Part shown: piece after piece, positions 54,240 through 63,346 of the stretch
How the letters are laid out: each line of letters starts with the position of its first letter
Position numbering within the stretch: position 1 is the first letter of the stretch
Assembly (NCBI GenBank): GCA_050998805.1
Contig: JBPCPV010000048.1
Span: forward strand, 89,751-153,750
DNA length: 64,000 nucleotides
Origin: JAICKM01 sp050998805
GTDB taxonomy: Bacteria > Chloroflexota > Chloroflexia > QHBQ01 > JAICKM01
Direction of reading: 5' to 3'
Translations under genes and position numbers: made by a program
Notes under the pieces: generated by a model
Databases searched by the model: none
Told to the model about the DNA's origin: nothing
What the model saw: only the letters and a program-made list of their open reading frames with translations

Positions 54240-56969
54240 TTACGGCGCGTGTGCTGTGCCGCAGCTCGCGCCTGTGATAGCGCCATAGACGATCTTCGCG
54301 ATCTGCCCACGGATCGCATCGTTGTTTGGTCGGAAGTAGGGGCGGCCCTGCGGGTCACACGGCTCGAGCGGGGTGGTGCCGCATTGGTAGCCGCTGATGA
54401 TGCCGTGGCAGTATGCCGTCTCGACCACGGTGTAGAATGTCGAGCCGGGAGCGACGTCCTCGAACGTCGCTTCCGGTGAGTTGATCAGACGCCATTGCGC
54501 GGTGATAACCACGATCTTCGATAACTGGCCGCGCGTGACGGCGGCATAAGGCAGGAAGTAGGGCCGGTGAAGGCTGTCGCACGGACCGGCCGGTGCAGCC
54601 CCGCAAGCATAGCCATTGACGATGTCGGCGGCAGCCGCAGTCTCGATGACCGCGAAGAACGGGTTGCTCGGAGTCACGTCGGTGAAGCTGTAGGCGGGCG
54701 GCGTCGGCGTGGCGACCTCCATGCCAAAGCCAATGACGACGATCTTGACCATTTGGGAGCGCGTGGTGTTGTTATATGGCCGGTAGGTGCCGTTGGAGTA
54801 GCCCGAAATGATGCCGTGGCAGGCAAGGTATTCTACCGGCGCGTAGAAGTAGTCGCTCGGATGCACGTCAGAGAGGCCGACCATGCATGGCGTGCGGGTC
54901 GCTGTCGCCGTCGAAGTCGGAGCGGGGGTGCTGTATGGCGTGTTTGTGGCGCTCGGCGTTGGGCTGGGGACCACGCAGGGGTCGTTGTATCGCTCGACGA
55001 CCACTCGGTAACAGCCGTGGAAGTAGCTGCCGACCGCCCAGATGTCGCTCGACGAAACCGCGACGGCATCTCGCAGGTAGGTGTCGTCGTTGATCTGGTC
55101 TGGGCTTGTGACCACCGTCCAAGTGCTGCCGTTCCAGTGCTCTGCCAGCGTGTGTTCGGTGTCTGCCGAGTCTAAATGGGTGCCGACGGCCCAAACGTCT
55201 TGCGGGCTGACAACCGCGACGCCGTCCAACACGCTGTTGTCGTTGCCGACGTTCGGGCTAGGCACGAGCGACCAACTGCTGCCGTCCCAATGTTCCGCCA
55301 ACGTCCTCTCGACATAGTTGTTAGAGGTGTGGGAGGAGCCGACCGCCCAGATGTCGTTCGGAGACAGGCCGCCGATCGCTCGGAGGCCGTTGCCTATAGT
55401 CGCGGGTTTCGGGGTCGGCACCCGCCTCCAGTCTGTGCCGTCCCAATGCAGGATTAACGCCTGGCCCGAGTCGCCGGCGGAATAACCGACCGCCCAGGCG
55501 TTGTCGGGGGCGAAAGCCTTGACCCCGGTGAGGTAGTCATAGAGGTTGCTCGGGCTGGGACTCAGAAGGATGTGCCAGGCGCTGCCGTTCCAGTGTTCGA
55601 TCAAAGTCAGCTGGTGGCCCAAACCGCCCTGGTCGCTCTTGAGGCCCACGGCCCAGACATCGCTCGGTCCGGTCGCGGATACCGAGTACAACACGTTGCT
55701 GTAGCCGCCCGCGTCGGCACCCGGCACCACCGACCAGGTGGTGCCGTCCCAGTGTTCGATCAGCGTCTGTTCAAAGTACGAGTTGGCAGTCGTCTCCCCG
55801 ACCGCCCAGATGTCGTTCGGTGAGACGACTGTAGCGCCGAACAGGGCGTTGCCGTTCGAGCCGACGTTCGGGCTGGGCACAACGTTCCAGGCAGCGCCTG
55901 TCCAGTGCTCGGTCAGGGTTTGGTCCGGTGTGTTGTGGTCGTTGAAGCTGCCGACGGCCCACAGGTCGTTCGGCGAGACTGCGACGATCTTGTTGAGGCC
56001 ATTATCGCCCGATGTCGCGTTGACGGACGGCGCGCCCCGCCAGATCAGACCGCAGGCTGGAACGACCGTCGGGCTGGGAAGCGCAGGAGGTTGGGTCAAC
56101 ACCGGGCAGGGCAGAGTTTGGGTGCCGGTGAAGGTCGCCGTGGGCGTGACGGGTGTGCGTGTCGCCGTCGCTGTCGGCGGGGTGCCGGTCGCTGTCGGCG
56201 ACGGAGTCGCGTTGATCAGGCCGTTGAGCCTGAAAACCTGGTCCGGTGCCATGCCGGAGATATTGCAGACAGAGCGTGGCCCCCAGTTGGAGCAGCCATG
56301 GCGAAACCCCGCATCGGGGTTGCTCCAGGCTGCCGCGCTTTGCGATAAAGTGTAGCGATCTCGCCAGTACCATTGGCCGTTCGGGTTGAACTGCTGGTTG
56401 GCTTGCACAGAAACCCAGTAGGTGCCCAGCCGGAGCACGGCGGGCGGCGAGAGCGTGATCACAAAATCGCCGGGGTTCGGGCCGGGGGAGTAGACGATGT
56501 TGGTCTGGGTGAAGACCGGAGTGCCCGGCACAGTGCGGCCGTTGTTGTAGAAACTGACGTTGACTGAGTCGGCAGGCCCCGGCCCGTTGTAGTAAGAGCC
56601 GGAGACATCTACCCCGGTGACGGTCCAGGTCTGGCCGCTCGGCACGGCGAAGTCGTCGGCGGCGCGGTCGTTATACGTCGAGTAGGCCGGCTCGAACTGC
56701 TGGGAGCTGATACCGATCTGGGTGGGGTGGTCGTATTGGTCATAGAGCACGTTCGTCGGCACGTTGGCCGCGCGCCCCACGGGCATCGCACCGATCTGCG
56801 CGCTCAACATGGGCGGGGCCGGCTGGGTGCCCGCAGGTCCGGCCGGCGCGGCCCCTCCCTGTGACGGCTCCGCGAGTATCAAGTTGAGGCATAGGCCGAT
56901 CCCGACGGCGAGTGCCGCACATCGGAGCCAGAGTTGCCTCGACGCGGATTGCATTGCATCAGATTGCAT
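54240..56969 (-). CDS. Exported beta-propeller protein with three SLH domains
   Basis: 909 residues. A signal peptide (about 1-35) precedes a jelly-roll-like N-terminal region (VTGVDVSGSYYNGPG). After a Thr/Pro linker, a propeller of repeats with SPNDIWAVG and TLIEHWDGTxW spans about 300-640. Three SLH domains follow (DVHPSDYFYAPVEYL..., FTDVTPSNPFFAVIETA..., FEDVAPGSTFYTVVETA...), each ending in a RGQxxKIV-like helix. SLH domains bind pyruvylated wall polymer, so the protein sits on the cell surface. It lies upstream of the MFS gene. Confidence 0.88.
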   Translation of the reverse strand: MQSDAMQSASRQLWLRCAALAVGIGLCLNLILAEPSQGGAAPAGPAGTQPAPPMLSAQIGAMPVGRAANVPTNVLYDQYDHPTQIGISSQQFEPAYSTYNDRAADDFAVPSGQTWTVTGVDVSGSYYNGPGPADSVNVSFYNNGRTVPGTPVFTQTNIVYSPGPNPGDFVITLSPPAVLRLGTYWVSVQANQQFNPNGQWYWRDRYTLSQSAAAWSNPDAGFRHGCSNWGPRSVCNISGMAPDQVFRLNGLINATPSPTATGTPPTATATRTPVTPTATFTGTQTLPCPVLTQPPALPSPTVVPACGLIWRGAPSVNATSGDNGLNKIVAVSPNDLWAVGSFNDHNTPDQTLTEHWTGAAWNVVPSPNVGSNGNALFGATVVSPNDIWAVGETTANSYFEQTLIEHWDGTTWSVVPGADAGGYSNVLYSVSATGPSDVWAVGLKSDQGGLGHQLTLIEHWNGSAWHILLSPSPSNLYDYLTGVKAFAPDNAWAVGYSAGDSGQALILHWDGTDWRRVPTPKPATIGNGLRAIGGLSPNDIWAVGSSHTSNNYVERTLAEHWDGSSWSLVPSPNVGNDNSVLDGVAVVSPQDVWAVGTHLDSADTEHTLAEHWNGSTWTVVTSPDQINDDTYLRDAVAVSSSDIWAVGSYFHGCYRVVVERYNDPCVVPSPTPSATNTPYSTPAPTSTATATRTPCMVGLSDVHPSDYFYAPVEYLACHGIISGYSNGTYRPYNNTTRSQMVKIVVIGFGMEVATPTPPAYSFTDVTPSNPFFAVIETAAAADIVNGYACGAAPAGPCDSLHRPYFLPYAAVTRGQLSKIVVITAQWRLINSPEATFEDVAPGSTFYTVVETAYCHGIISGYQCGTTPLEPCDPQGRPYFRPNNDAIRGQIAKIVYGAITGASCGTAHAP

Positions 56970-57018
56970 TTCAACTCCTTTGCCGGCGGCTCCGGCCCGA
57001 TGGGAAAAAGCCCGTTTG

Positions 57019-57771
57019 CTATTCGCGGAAGATGGACACCCGATCCGGGTCCGTCAGATCGCCCACGCCCGCCTGCCGGAGCGCGCCGAGCAGCGCCGCC
57101 GAACCGTCGCGTTGGGCGACCTCCCACTCGTCTTGGGTGATGCCGACCGCGACCAGCCAATGTGCGAAGCCGCTCGGCAGCTTGAAGAGCGGTGACCTGT
57201 CTGCGGGGGGCGCAAAGAGCAACACCCGCAGCGCCGAGTCGCCGTCGGCGATGATCGGCCCGTTGAGCGGCACACGGTGCCCGGCGGCGAAGCCGTTGCC
57301 GCTGCTCATCACATAGCGCCCGAGGTTGTGCAGCAGATGCACCGCCCAGGCCGCCCGCCGTGGGGTGTGCATCACGATCTCGAAACCCTGGCCGCTCCAT
57401 TCGATGTTGCCAATCGCCTCTGCTGCAGCGAGGGCCGCCGCATCCACCCGCTCGATTGTCGCGCTGTAGTCGTCGGCGTTGACCTCGTCCAGGTCCGCCG
57501 TCCAGGGTATGGCGAGGCCGCCGGTGACGTATGTCCATCGTAATATATCGCCCCGCGAGGGCGACATATTGCCCGCCTGCGACTCCGGGGGGATCTCGCT
57601 CACGTAGACATACGGACCCTCTTCCGCGAAGCCGCGCCGGGTGTAGACCTCGTTGAAGTCGCCCCAGACATTGCGGACTACGTCGTCTCGGATCTCCCAT
57701 ATCTTCTCGAACGTCGAGTCGGGTGCCGTCGCTTCGAGAGGCGTGTCGGAAAAGGCTGGGTCCATGCTCAC
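57019..57771 (-). CDS. Suppressor-of-fused-like protein
   Basis: 250 residues with the Sufu-domain layout: VYVSEIPPESQ at the start, GFEIVMHTPRR, LHNLGRYVMSSG, GHRVPLNG and a C-terminal HWLVAVGITQDEWEVAQRDGSAALLGAL. Bacterial Sufu proteins are often toxin-immunity partners, but no toxin is evident nearby. The GTG start (or ATG at 57765) shares its first base with the tsaD stop, indicating coupling. Confidence 0.75.
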   Translation of the reverse strand: MSMDPAFSDTPLEATAPDSTFEKIWEIRDDVVRNVWGDFNEVYTRRGFAEEGPYVYVSEIPPESQAGNMSPSRGDILRWTYVTGGLAIPWTADLDEVNADDYSATIERVDAAALAAAEAIGNIEWSGQGFEIVMHTPRRAAWAVHLLHNLGRYVMSSGNGFAAGHRVPLNGPIIADGDSALRVLLFAPPADRSPLFKLPSGFAHWLVAVGITQDEWEVAQRDGSAALLGALRQAGVGDLTDPDRVSIFRE

Positions 57772-60014
57772 TACACGTAGCTCGCGTTCGGGTCAATGTC
57801 GAGCGCCCAACCCTCTTGCAGCCCGGCGTCGTAGCGGAAGTATGCGGCGGCGGAGACCATCGCCGCGTTGTCGGTGCAGAGGCTCGGCGGCGGGAAGCGC
57901 AGCGTGATGTCGGGGCCGAGCCTCTCGCGCAGCCTCTCGCGCAGCCTCAGGTTGGCGGCGACCCCTCCTGCCAGCAGCACTGTGCGGACTTTGTACGCGG
58001 CGGCTGCCGCCACGGTCTTCTCCACCAGTATCTCGACCGCCGCCTCCTGGAAAGACGCCGCGAAGTCGGCCACCGGCAGAGGCGGCTTGCCTTCTCCCCT
58101 CAGCGGCTTGGCGGGTTGCGCCGGCATCCTTGCCTCCGGCCTGCGCGGCCCGTCCAGGCCCAGGCTCCGCCCCGGATGGGAAGGCGGCGACGGCTGGTCG
58201 CCAGTGCCCAGATCCTCGTCTGTATCGAGCAGCGCGTCGAGCGCGGCGTCCACCTCAGCCTCATCATCGCCCTGGCTCGCCCGCCCCACCTGCGCGCTCT
58301 TCGGCACCGCCCTCACCTCGCGGACGATGGGCGTCGCGTGTTGGGGTACGGGTGTCGGCGGTCGGACGATGGGCGCAGGCGGTTGGGCGAGCGGTGTTGG
58401 TTGTTGGCGGACGGGCGCAGGCGCTTGGACTACCGGTGCCGGCGGTCGTGCAGCGGGCGCTGGGGGCCGGGGAGCAGGAGGCTGCTCGCTGCCCGCCCTC
58501 TCCAGCCCGCTCACGAGCACCTGGTCGGTAGACTGCGCTGGGGGTGGCGGAACAGGAGGCTGCTCGCTACCCATCTGCCTCGGCCCCCCGCCTGCCTGCC
58601 CACGCTCGCGGAGGAAGGCGGGGGCGTCGGGTTCTGCGGGGGTCGGCGCAGGCTTGCGGCGCATCTGTGTCGGGGGTGTGCCTCCCCCGCGCTCCGCCAG
58701 GAACGGCGGCGGGGCCACTTCCTCCTGTTCGCTCCTGCCGAGGATGCGCGGCGTGTCGTCGGCCTCGTCGGCCTCGTCGGCCCGTACCGCCGGCGTGTCG
58801 GAGGTCTCATCGGGTTGTACCGCCGGCGTCTCGCCGGCCTCCGGCTTCACCCGTATAAGTCCGGGTGCCTGCGATTCCTGCCCACTGGCCCCCGGCCCCG
58901 GCTCTCTGCCCACGACCCGTGGATCACTGACCCCCTGCTCCTCTCTCCCGACTGCCTGCTCCTGACCACCGACCGCCGCCCCCGGCTCCTGACCTTCGAC
59001 CGCCGCCCCCGACCCTCTGCCCGCTTCCGCCGACGCACTAACCTCAACCGACTGATCACTGACCACCGACCACTGACCACTGACCACTGACGGTGTCGGC
59101 GGGCCGTACCGCTGCGCCTGCCGCAGGGCCGCCGTCTTCAGGCCGCTGAAGCTGAAGTCGTAGCTGCCGCGCATCGCAGCCCGTGGCAGATCAACCGCGC
59201 GCGCGTTGCCGTGCTCTGCAGCCTGCTGGATCGAGGGGCCGCCGGGGTAGGGCAGGCCGAGTATCCGCGCCACCTTGTCGAACGCCTCACCGGCCGCGTC
59301 GTCCACGGTCTTGCCGAGGATGCTGTATGCGCCGTGGTCCCGCATGTAAACAAGCTCGGTGTGCCCGCCGGAGACGACTAGGCAGAGCAGTGGGAAGGCT
59401 GGGTCGGTCGGCTCGGTTCGCGCGATGTCCGGTCGAGGGACGGCTGCGGACGAGTTTTGAGGTTTGAGGCTGCCAGCCCAAGGTTTTGAGTTCTGAATTA
59501 CGGAGGTAAGTGGGGTGCCTCCGGCGGGCGACGGCAGGTCGGCGGTGTCACGATGTTCCGGCTCGACGCCTAGCGCCCGCAATGCCGCGTCCGCCCGGCT
59601 TGGCTGTGCGGCCGGCGAGGCGGCGCGGCCCATGTCGAGGCCGGCGGGCACGATCCAGTTGGAATAGATATGCGCTTCAAGGTGGTTGACCGCGACCAGG
59701 GGCTTGCCGCGTGCGAATGCTATCGCCTTCGCCGCGTTCAGCCCGACGAGCAAGGCCCCCGCCAGCCCCGGCCCCCGCGTGACCGCGACCGCATCGATCC
59801 CGTCCCACGCCAGCCCCGCGAGTTTCAGCGCCTCCTCCAGGGTCGGCACCAGCGTGATGATGTGCTGCCGCGAGGCAAGCTCCGGCACCACCCCGCCGTA
59901 GCGCGCGTGCAGCCCTATCTGGGAGGCCACGACGTTCGACAAGATGTGCCTCCCGTCGCGGAGGACGGCGACTGCGGTTTCGTCGCAAGATGTCTCGATG
60001 GCTAAGATGTTCAA
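57771..60014 (-). CDS. tsaD: tRNA threonylcarbamoyladenosine transferase TsaD with large insertions
   Basis: 747 residues from a TTG at 60014 with AAGGAGG ten bases upstream; family length is about 340. Core motifs are intact: IETSCDETA, GVVPELASR, the metal ligands in NHLEAH, SGGHTEL, GLPYPGGPSIQ, SFSGLKTA, AGGVAANLRLR and CTDNAAM with the Asp ligand. Two insertions separate them. About 75 residues lie before the LVVSGGH strand (59650-59410), and about 335 Pro- and Glu-rich residues lie between SGLKTAALRQ and PLPVADF (59100-58090). Both include heptamer-derived peptides (SVVSGQWSVVSDQ). TsaD makes t6A37 with TsaB and TsaE, encoded just upstream. Confidence 0.92.
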   Translation of the reverse strand: MNILAIETSCDETAVAVLRDGRHILSNVVASQIGLHARYGGVVPELASRQHIITLVPTLEEALKLAGLAWDGIDAVAVTRGPGLAGALLVGLNAAKAIAFARGKPLVAVNHLEAHIYSNWIVPAGLDMGRAASPAAQPSRADAALRALGVEPEHRDTADLPSPAGGTPLTSVIQNSKPWAGSLKPQNSSAAVPRPDIARTEPTDPAFPLLCLVVSGGHTELVYMRDHGAYSILGKTVDDAAGEAFDKVARILGLPYPGGPSIQQAAEHGNARAVDLPRAAMRGSYDFSFSGLKTAALRQAQRYGPPTPSVVSGQWSVVSDQSVEVSASAEAGRGSGAAVEGQEPGAAVGGQEQAVGREEQGVSDPRVVGREPGPGASGQESQAPGLIRVKPEAGETPAVQPDETSDTPAVRADEADEADDTPRILGRSEQEEVAPPPFLAERGGGTPPTQMRRKPAPTPAEPDAPAFLRERGQAGGGPRQMGSEQPPVPPPPAQSTDQVLVSGLERAGSEQPPAPRPPAPAARPPAPVVQAPAPVRQQPTPLAQPPAPIVRPPTPVPQHATPIVREVRAVPKSAQVGRASQGDDEAEVDAALDALLDTDEDLGTGDQPSPPSHPGRSLGLDGPRRPEARMPAQPAKPLRGEGKPPLPVADFAASFQEAAVEILVEKTVAAAAAYKVRTVLLAGGVAANLRLRERLRERLGPDITLRFPPPSLCTDNAAMVSAAAYFRYDAGLQEGWALDIDPNASYV
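59040..59092. repeat. Heptamer repeats inside tsaD
   Basis: CACTGAC-family period-7 units at the start of the large insertion; a TTTTGAG-family run also lies in the first insertion (about 59451-59500). Confidence 0.8.
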
Positions 60015-60031
60015 GGCCCGGTCGCCTCCTT

Positions 60032-60730
60032 CTATGCTTTGTCCGACGCCGCTCTCGCGCCTCTCGGCAGCCGTGTCGGGCCGCTCTCCTCGGCGTTCTG
60101 GCGGGCCAAGTTCACCGCCAGCTCTGAGCGCAGCCCCTCCAGCTTCTCGCGGAAGGCCACGGAGTGCAGCGGCTTGCTCCACATCAGGTAGGCGTCCTCG
60201 CCGTCGTCGCTGTAGTAGTGGCGGCGCGTGCTTGCGACGGTCAGGCCGTACTTCTTGTAGAGGTTCTGGGCCACCGTGTTCGAGACGCGGACTTCGAGCG
60301 TCAGCCAAGTCGCCCGCATGTCGAGCGCGGCGTCGATCATTGTCAAGAAGAGCATTTCGCCGACATGCCGCCCACGGTGCGGGGGCGCGACGCCGATCGT
60401 CGTGACATGTGCCTCGTCCACCATGAGCCACAGCCCCGCGAAACCGGCCACCGGGTACGGGCTGACCAGGTCCGGCGACGGCGGGAAGAGCGCGGGCAGC
60501 CAGCGCCCCAGCCGCTCGCGCAGCGGCGAGCCGGGCGGAGGCCAGCCGCCTGCCGACTGCCGCCTCGCGCTCTGATGCACCCACCGGCAGACCACGTAGC
60601 GGTTCGACGCCGGGTTCCTCAGCTCCCGCCGGTACGCGCTCTCAGGCCAGGGTGTGGAGAAGCACTCCTTCTCCACCTCCGCGACTTCGGGCACGTCGCC
60701 TATTTGCATTGGCTCAATGACGTATGGCAT
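60032..60730 (-). CDS. rimI: Ribosomal-protein-S18-alanine N-acetyltransferase (GNAT)
   Basis: 232 residues. The GNAT core shows VEKECFSTPWPESAY, TTIGVAPPHRGRHVGEMLF (acetyl-CoA loop) and LEVRVSNTVAQNLYKKYGL, all typical of RimI. About 40 extra Pro-rich residues lie in the middle (WVHQSARRQ to YPVAGFAG) and about 45 at the end. Its place between tsaB and tsaD is the common arrangement. It ends 18 bp before the tsaD start. Confidence 0.88.
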   Translation of the reverse strand: MPYVIEPMQIGDVPEVAEVEKECFSTPWPESAYRRELRNPASNRYVVCRWVHQSARRQSAGGWPPPGSPLRERLGRWLPALFPPSPDLVSPYPVAGFAGLWLMVDEAHVTTIGVAPPHRGRHVGEMLFLTMIDAALDMRATWLTLEVRVSNTVAQNLYKKYGLTVASTRRHYYSDDGEDAYLMWSKPLHSVAFREKLEGLRSELAVNLARQNAEESGPTRLPRGARAASDKA

Positions 60731-60745
60731 AGAAGCGGTAACTGC

Positions 60746-61405
60746 CTACTCGTCAAGATAGATGGCCTGTAGCAGGGCCACGTCGTCCCGCTCTCTGGCC
60801 TGCGCGCGCTGCCAAGCCAGCTCCGCCAAGTAGCCGGCGCGCCGCAGAGATGCGGCCAGCGGCGCGATGTTCGCCAACGGCCCCAGCCCCTCCACGATTG
60901 CGAGGGCGGTCGGCGGGTCGATCTCGCCGCAGAAAATCGTCGGCTTGTCAACCGCAGCGATCAATTCGGCGACCGTGGTGTTCCGGTAGTCGGTGATCCT
61001 CTGCCAGGTGCCGCCGCGCGTGCGGTAGAAGGCGTGGGCCAGGCGGCTCCGCCCGGCGTGCAGCACCGCGCAGACCGGGGTCGCCGTGATCGCCATCTGC
61101 GCGTAGCCGAGTATGTCGAGCGTCGGCACGCCCCAGAGCGGCACGTCGAGCGAGTAGGCCAGCCCCTTCGCGGTCGCCAGCCCCACGCGCAGCCCCGTGT
61201 ATGAGCCGGGGCCCACGGCGACCGCGACGCCGCGCAGGTCGGCGGGGACGACGCCGAAGCGGTCGAGCATCGCCTTCACAGTCGGCAGGAGTTCGCGCGT
61301 CTGCTCGCGGCCTGCGTTCCAAGTCTGCTCGGCGCGCACCCCGGCCGGCGGGTCGTAGAGGGCGACGCTGCACCACGCTGTCGAGGTGTCGAAGGCGACG
61401 ATCAT
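60746..61405 (-). CDS. tsaB: tRNA threonylcarbamoyladenosine biosynthesis protein TsaB
   Basis: 219 residues: IVAFDTSTAWCSVAL, LLPTVKAML, the conserved VAVGPGSYTGLRVGLATAKGLA and VPTLDIL. TsaB is an inactive ASKHA paralogue of TsaD that scaffolds the t6A complex. It overlaps tsaE by 4 bp. Confidence 0.93.
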   Translation of the reverse strand: MIVAFDTSTAWCSVALYDPPAGVRAEQTWNAGREQTRELLPTVKAMLDRFGVVPADLRGVAVAVGPGSYTGLRVGLATAKGLAYSLDVPLWGVPTLDILGYAQMAITATPVCAVLHAGRSRLAHAFYRTRGGTWQRITDYRNTTVAELIAAVDKPTIFCGEIDPPTALAIVEGLGPLANIAPLAASLRRAGYLAELAWQRAQARERDDVALLQAIYLDE

Positions 61406-61944
61406 CGTGCCGGTCCGCCGCCGAGTGCGCCGCCGCGCCGCGCCGCGCCGTGGTCGGGCACCGAGGCTGCCGCGAACGCTTGCTTCTTGAACTGCTCCAG
61501 GAGGTCGGCGTAGCGTCTGCCCTCGGCGTGGAAGCGCAGCTCCCGCTTCGTCTCGGTCATATCGCTGAGGTAGACGGTCAGGTGCTCCTTCGGTAGGAAG
61601 CCGAGGGCACGCTCAGGCCACTCGATCACGGTCACTCCTTCCCCCTCGACGTAGTCGCTCAGGCCAAGCTCCCGCGCCTGCTGCTCGGTATCGAGCCGGT
61701 AGAGGTCCACATGGTAAAGCGTCAGCCGCGCAGGGTACTCGTTGATCAGCGTGAAGGTCGGGCTGGTGACGTAGCCGGTCTCGACGCCGAGGCCGTGGGC
61801 GATGCCCTGCGCGAGCGTCGTCTTGCCGGTGCCGAGCGCGCCTTCCAGCAGGATCAGGTCGCCCGGCATCAGCAGGACCGCCAGCCGGACACCGATCCGC
61901 CGCGTCTGCTCGGTGCTGTGGCTGATCACGTCAATGTCGTGCAT
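61402..61944 (-). CDS. tsaE: tRNA threonylcarbamoyladenosine biosynthesis ATPase TsaE
   Basis: 180 residues from the ATG that shares a base with the upstream stop (TGATG). Walker A GALGTGKTT is at 35-43, then SPTFTLINEYP, HVDLYRL and VIEWPERA. The family ATPase resets the TsaBD complex. The tail of about 25 Ala/Gly/Arg residues (AASVPDHGAARRGGALGG) is non-conserved. Confidence 0.93.
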   Translation of the reverse strand: MHDIDVISHSTEQTRRIGVRLAVLLMPGDLILLEGALGTGKTTLAQGIAHGLGVETGYVTSPTFTLINEYPARLTLYHVDLYRLDTEQQARELGLSDYVEGEGVTVIEWPERALGFLPKEHLTVYLSDMTETKRELRFHAEGRRYADLLEQFKKQAFAAASVPDHGAARRGGALGGGPAR

Positions 61945-62165
61945 CAGACCTTGCCTGCACCCTTGCACTTCGGGCAGGTGCCGCTGACTACGTGCCAGCC
62001 GCCGGGTGCCGACGGGTCGGGCCAGCGTTCGTCCACCTGCCCGCTGCCCTCGCAGCGCGTGCAGACCATTGTGCGGATCTTGCGCCCCGACCTGATCACA
62101 AGAAAGGTCAGCCCCGCGACGATGAGGATCGGCACGATGAATGACAGCCCCGAGTTTAGATCCAC
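61944..62165 (-). CDS. Small membrane protein with CxxCxGxG zinc ribbon
   Basis: 73 residues from the GTG at 62165, which has GAGGAG eight bases upstream; a GTG at 62195 overlapping the glycosyltransferase stop (GTGA) is an alternative. A hydrophobic segment (FIVPILIVAGLTFLVI) precedes two DnaJ-like repeats, CTRCEGSGQV and CPKCKGAGKV, which would bind one zinc. No named family is recognised. It overlaps tsaE by one base. Confidence 0.7.
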   Translation of the reverse strand: MDLNSGLSFIVPILIVAGLTFLVIRSGRKIRTMVCTRCEGSGQVDERWPDPSAPGGWHVVSGTCPKCKGAGKV

Positions 62166-62191
62166 GTCCACCTCTCCTCTTCGCTGAAAGC

Positions 62192-63343
62192 TCACTTGCG
62201 GGCCGCCTCTCGGTAGACCCTCAGCGTCGCCTCTGCTGCCGCCGACCAGGGGAAGCGAGCCGCCCGACGTGGACCCGCCTCTGCGAAGCCAGCCGCCGTC
62301 TCCGGTCTCAAGACGGCCCGCAGCGCATCGGCCAGCGCCGCCGTCGAGTGCGGATCGACCAGCAGCCCCGCATCGCCAACGACTTCGGGCAGCGACGACC
62401 TGTCCGCAACGACGGTCGGCACGCCCGACGCCATCGCTTCGAGCGGCGGCAGGCCGAAGCCCTCGTAGTCCGACGGGTAGACGAACGCCGTGGCGCTATT
62501 ATACCACAAGGCTAGCTCGGCGTCCGGTACGTAGCCCGCGAACCGCACCGCGTCCGGCCCGTCGAGCAGGCCAAGCTCGGCTGCGGTGCGGAAGATCTCG
62601 TCGTAGAACCAGCCCTCGCCGCCGCCGATCACGAGGCGCGCCCCGCCGAGGTCGGCCTTTGCCGCCGCGTAGGCCCGCAGCAGCGTCGTCAGGTTCTTGC
62701 GCGGCTCCAGCGTGCCGATGTAGAGGATCATCCGCTCCGGCAGGCCGTGCTCCCGCCGGAAGGCCTCCACCTGGTCCGCCGGTCGCGGGTGGAAGCGGCG
62801 CAGGTCCACCCCGTTCGGCACGACGGTCACCCGCCCGGCCGGCACGCCGAGGAGTTCGCCCAGGTCGCGCCGCGTGGCCTCGGAGACGGCGATGATCCGG
62901 CTCGCCCGCCTCACGGAGACCCGCGCGAGCGCCGTGAGGTAGAGCCGCTTGGCGAGCGGGAACCGCTGCGGGTAGCGCAGGAAGACCAGGTCATGCACCG
63001 TGATCACCGTCGGCACCGGGCTGACGAACGGGCGAACCAGCACCGGGCAGTGCAGCACGTCGAGCAGGTCGCGGGCCGCGAGCAAGGGCAGTGCGGTCTG
63101 CTCCCAGGCTATCCGCGCCTCCGGCTGCACGGTCGGCCACCGGCTGACCCGGAGGCGCGCCCGCCCGGATGCGACGAAGTCGGTGGGCCGCCCCCGCGCC
63201 CCCGGCCCGATGTAGAGCGTGTAGCGCGTGTCGTCGGGCAGCGCGAGCAGCGCCGTGATCAGGTCGGCGATGTGCTTCGAGACCCCGGCGGCCCGGTAGT
63301 CCCCAGTGAACGCCAGAAGTTGTGCGTTGATGCCTATGTGCAT
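62192..63343 (-). CDS. GT4-family glycosyltransferase
   Basis: 383 residues. GT-B fold: GVSKHIADLI near the N-terminus, VHDLVFLRYPQRFP, IIAVSEATRRDL, VVPNGVDLRRF, LYIGTLEPRKN and the EX7E motif YPSDYEGFGLPPLEA. It transfers sugars from activated donors, probably in envelope glycan or glycolipid assembly. No ribosome-binding site is visible because a 31-bp inverted heptamer repeat begins four bases before the ATG. It is the first gene of the t6A operon. Confidence 0.9.
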   Translation of the reverse strand: MHIGINAQLLAFTGDYRAAGVSKHIADLITALLALPDDTRYTLYIGPGARGRPTDFVASGRARLRVSRWPTVQPEARIAWEQTALPLLAARDLLDVLHCPVLVRPFVSPVPTVITVHDLVFLRYPQRFPLAKRLYLTALARVSVRRASRIIAVSEATRRDLGELLGVPAGRVTVVPNGVDLRRFHPRPADQVEAFRREHGLPERMILYIGTLEPRKNLTTLLRAYAAAKADLGGARLVIGGGEGWFYDEIFRTAAELGLLDGPDAVRFAGYVPDAELALWYNSATAFVYPSDYEGFGLPPLEAMASGVPTVVADRSSLPEVVGDAGLLVDPHSTAALADALRAVLRPETAAGFAEAGPRRAARFPWSAAAEATLRVYREAARK

Positions 63344-63346
63344 GCG

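Noticed and set aside
60015..60584. N-terminal extension of tsaD by about 190 codons
   Set aside because: It overlaps rimI out of frame, is low-complexity, and the TTG at 60014 has AAGGAGG and begins directly with the conserved TsaD start.
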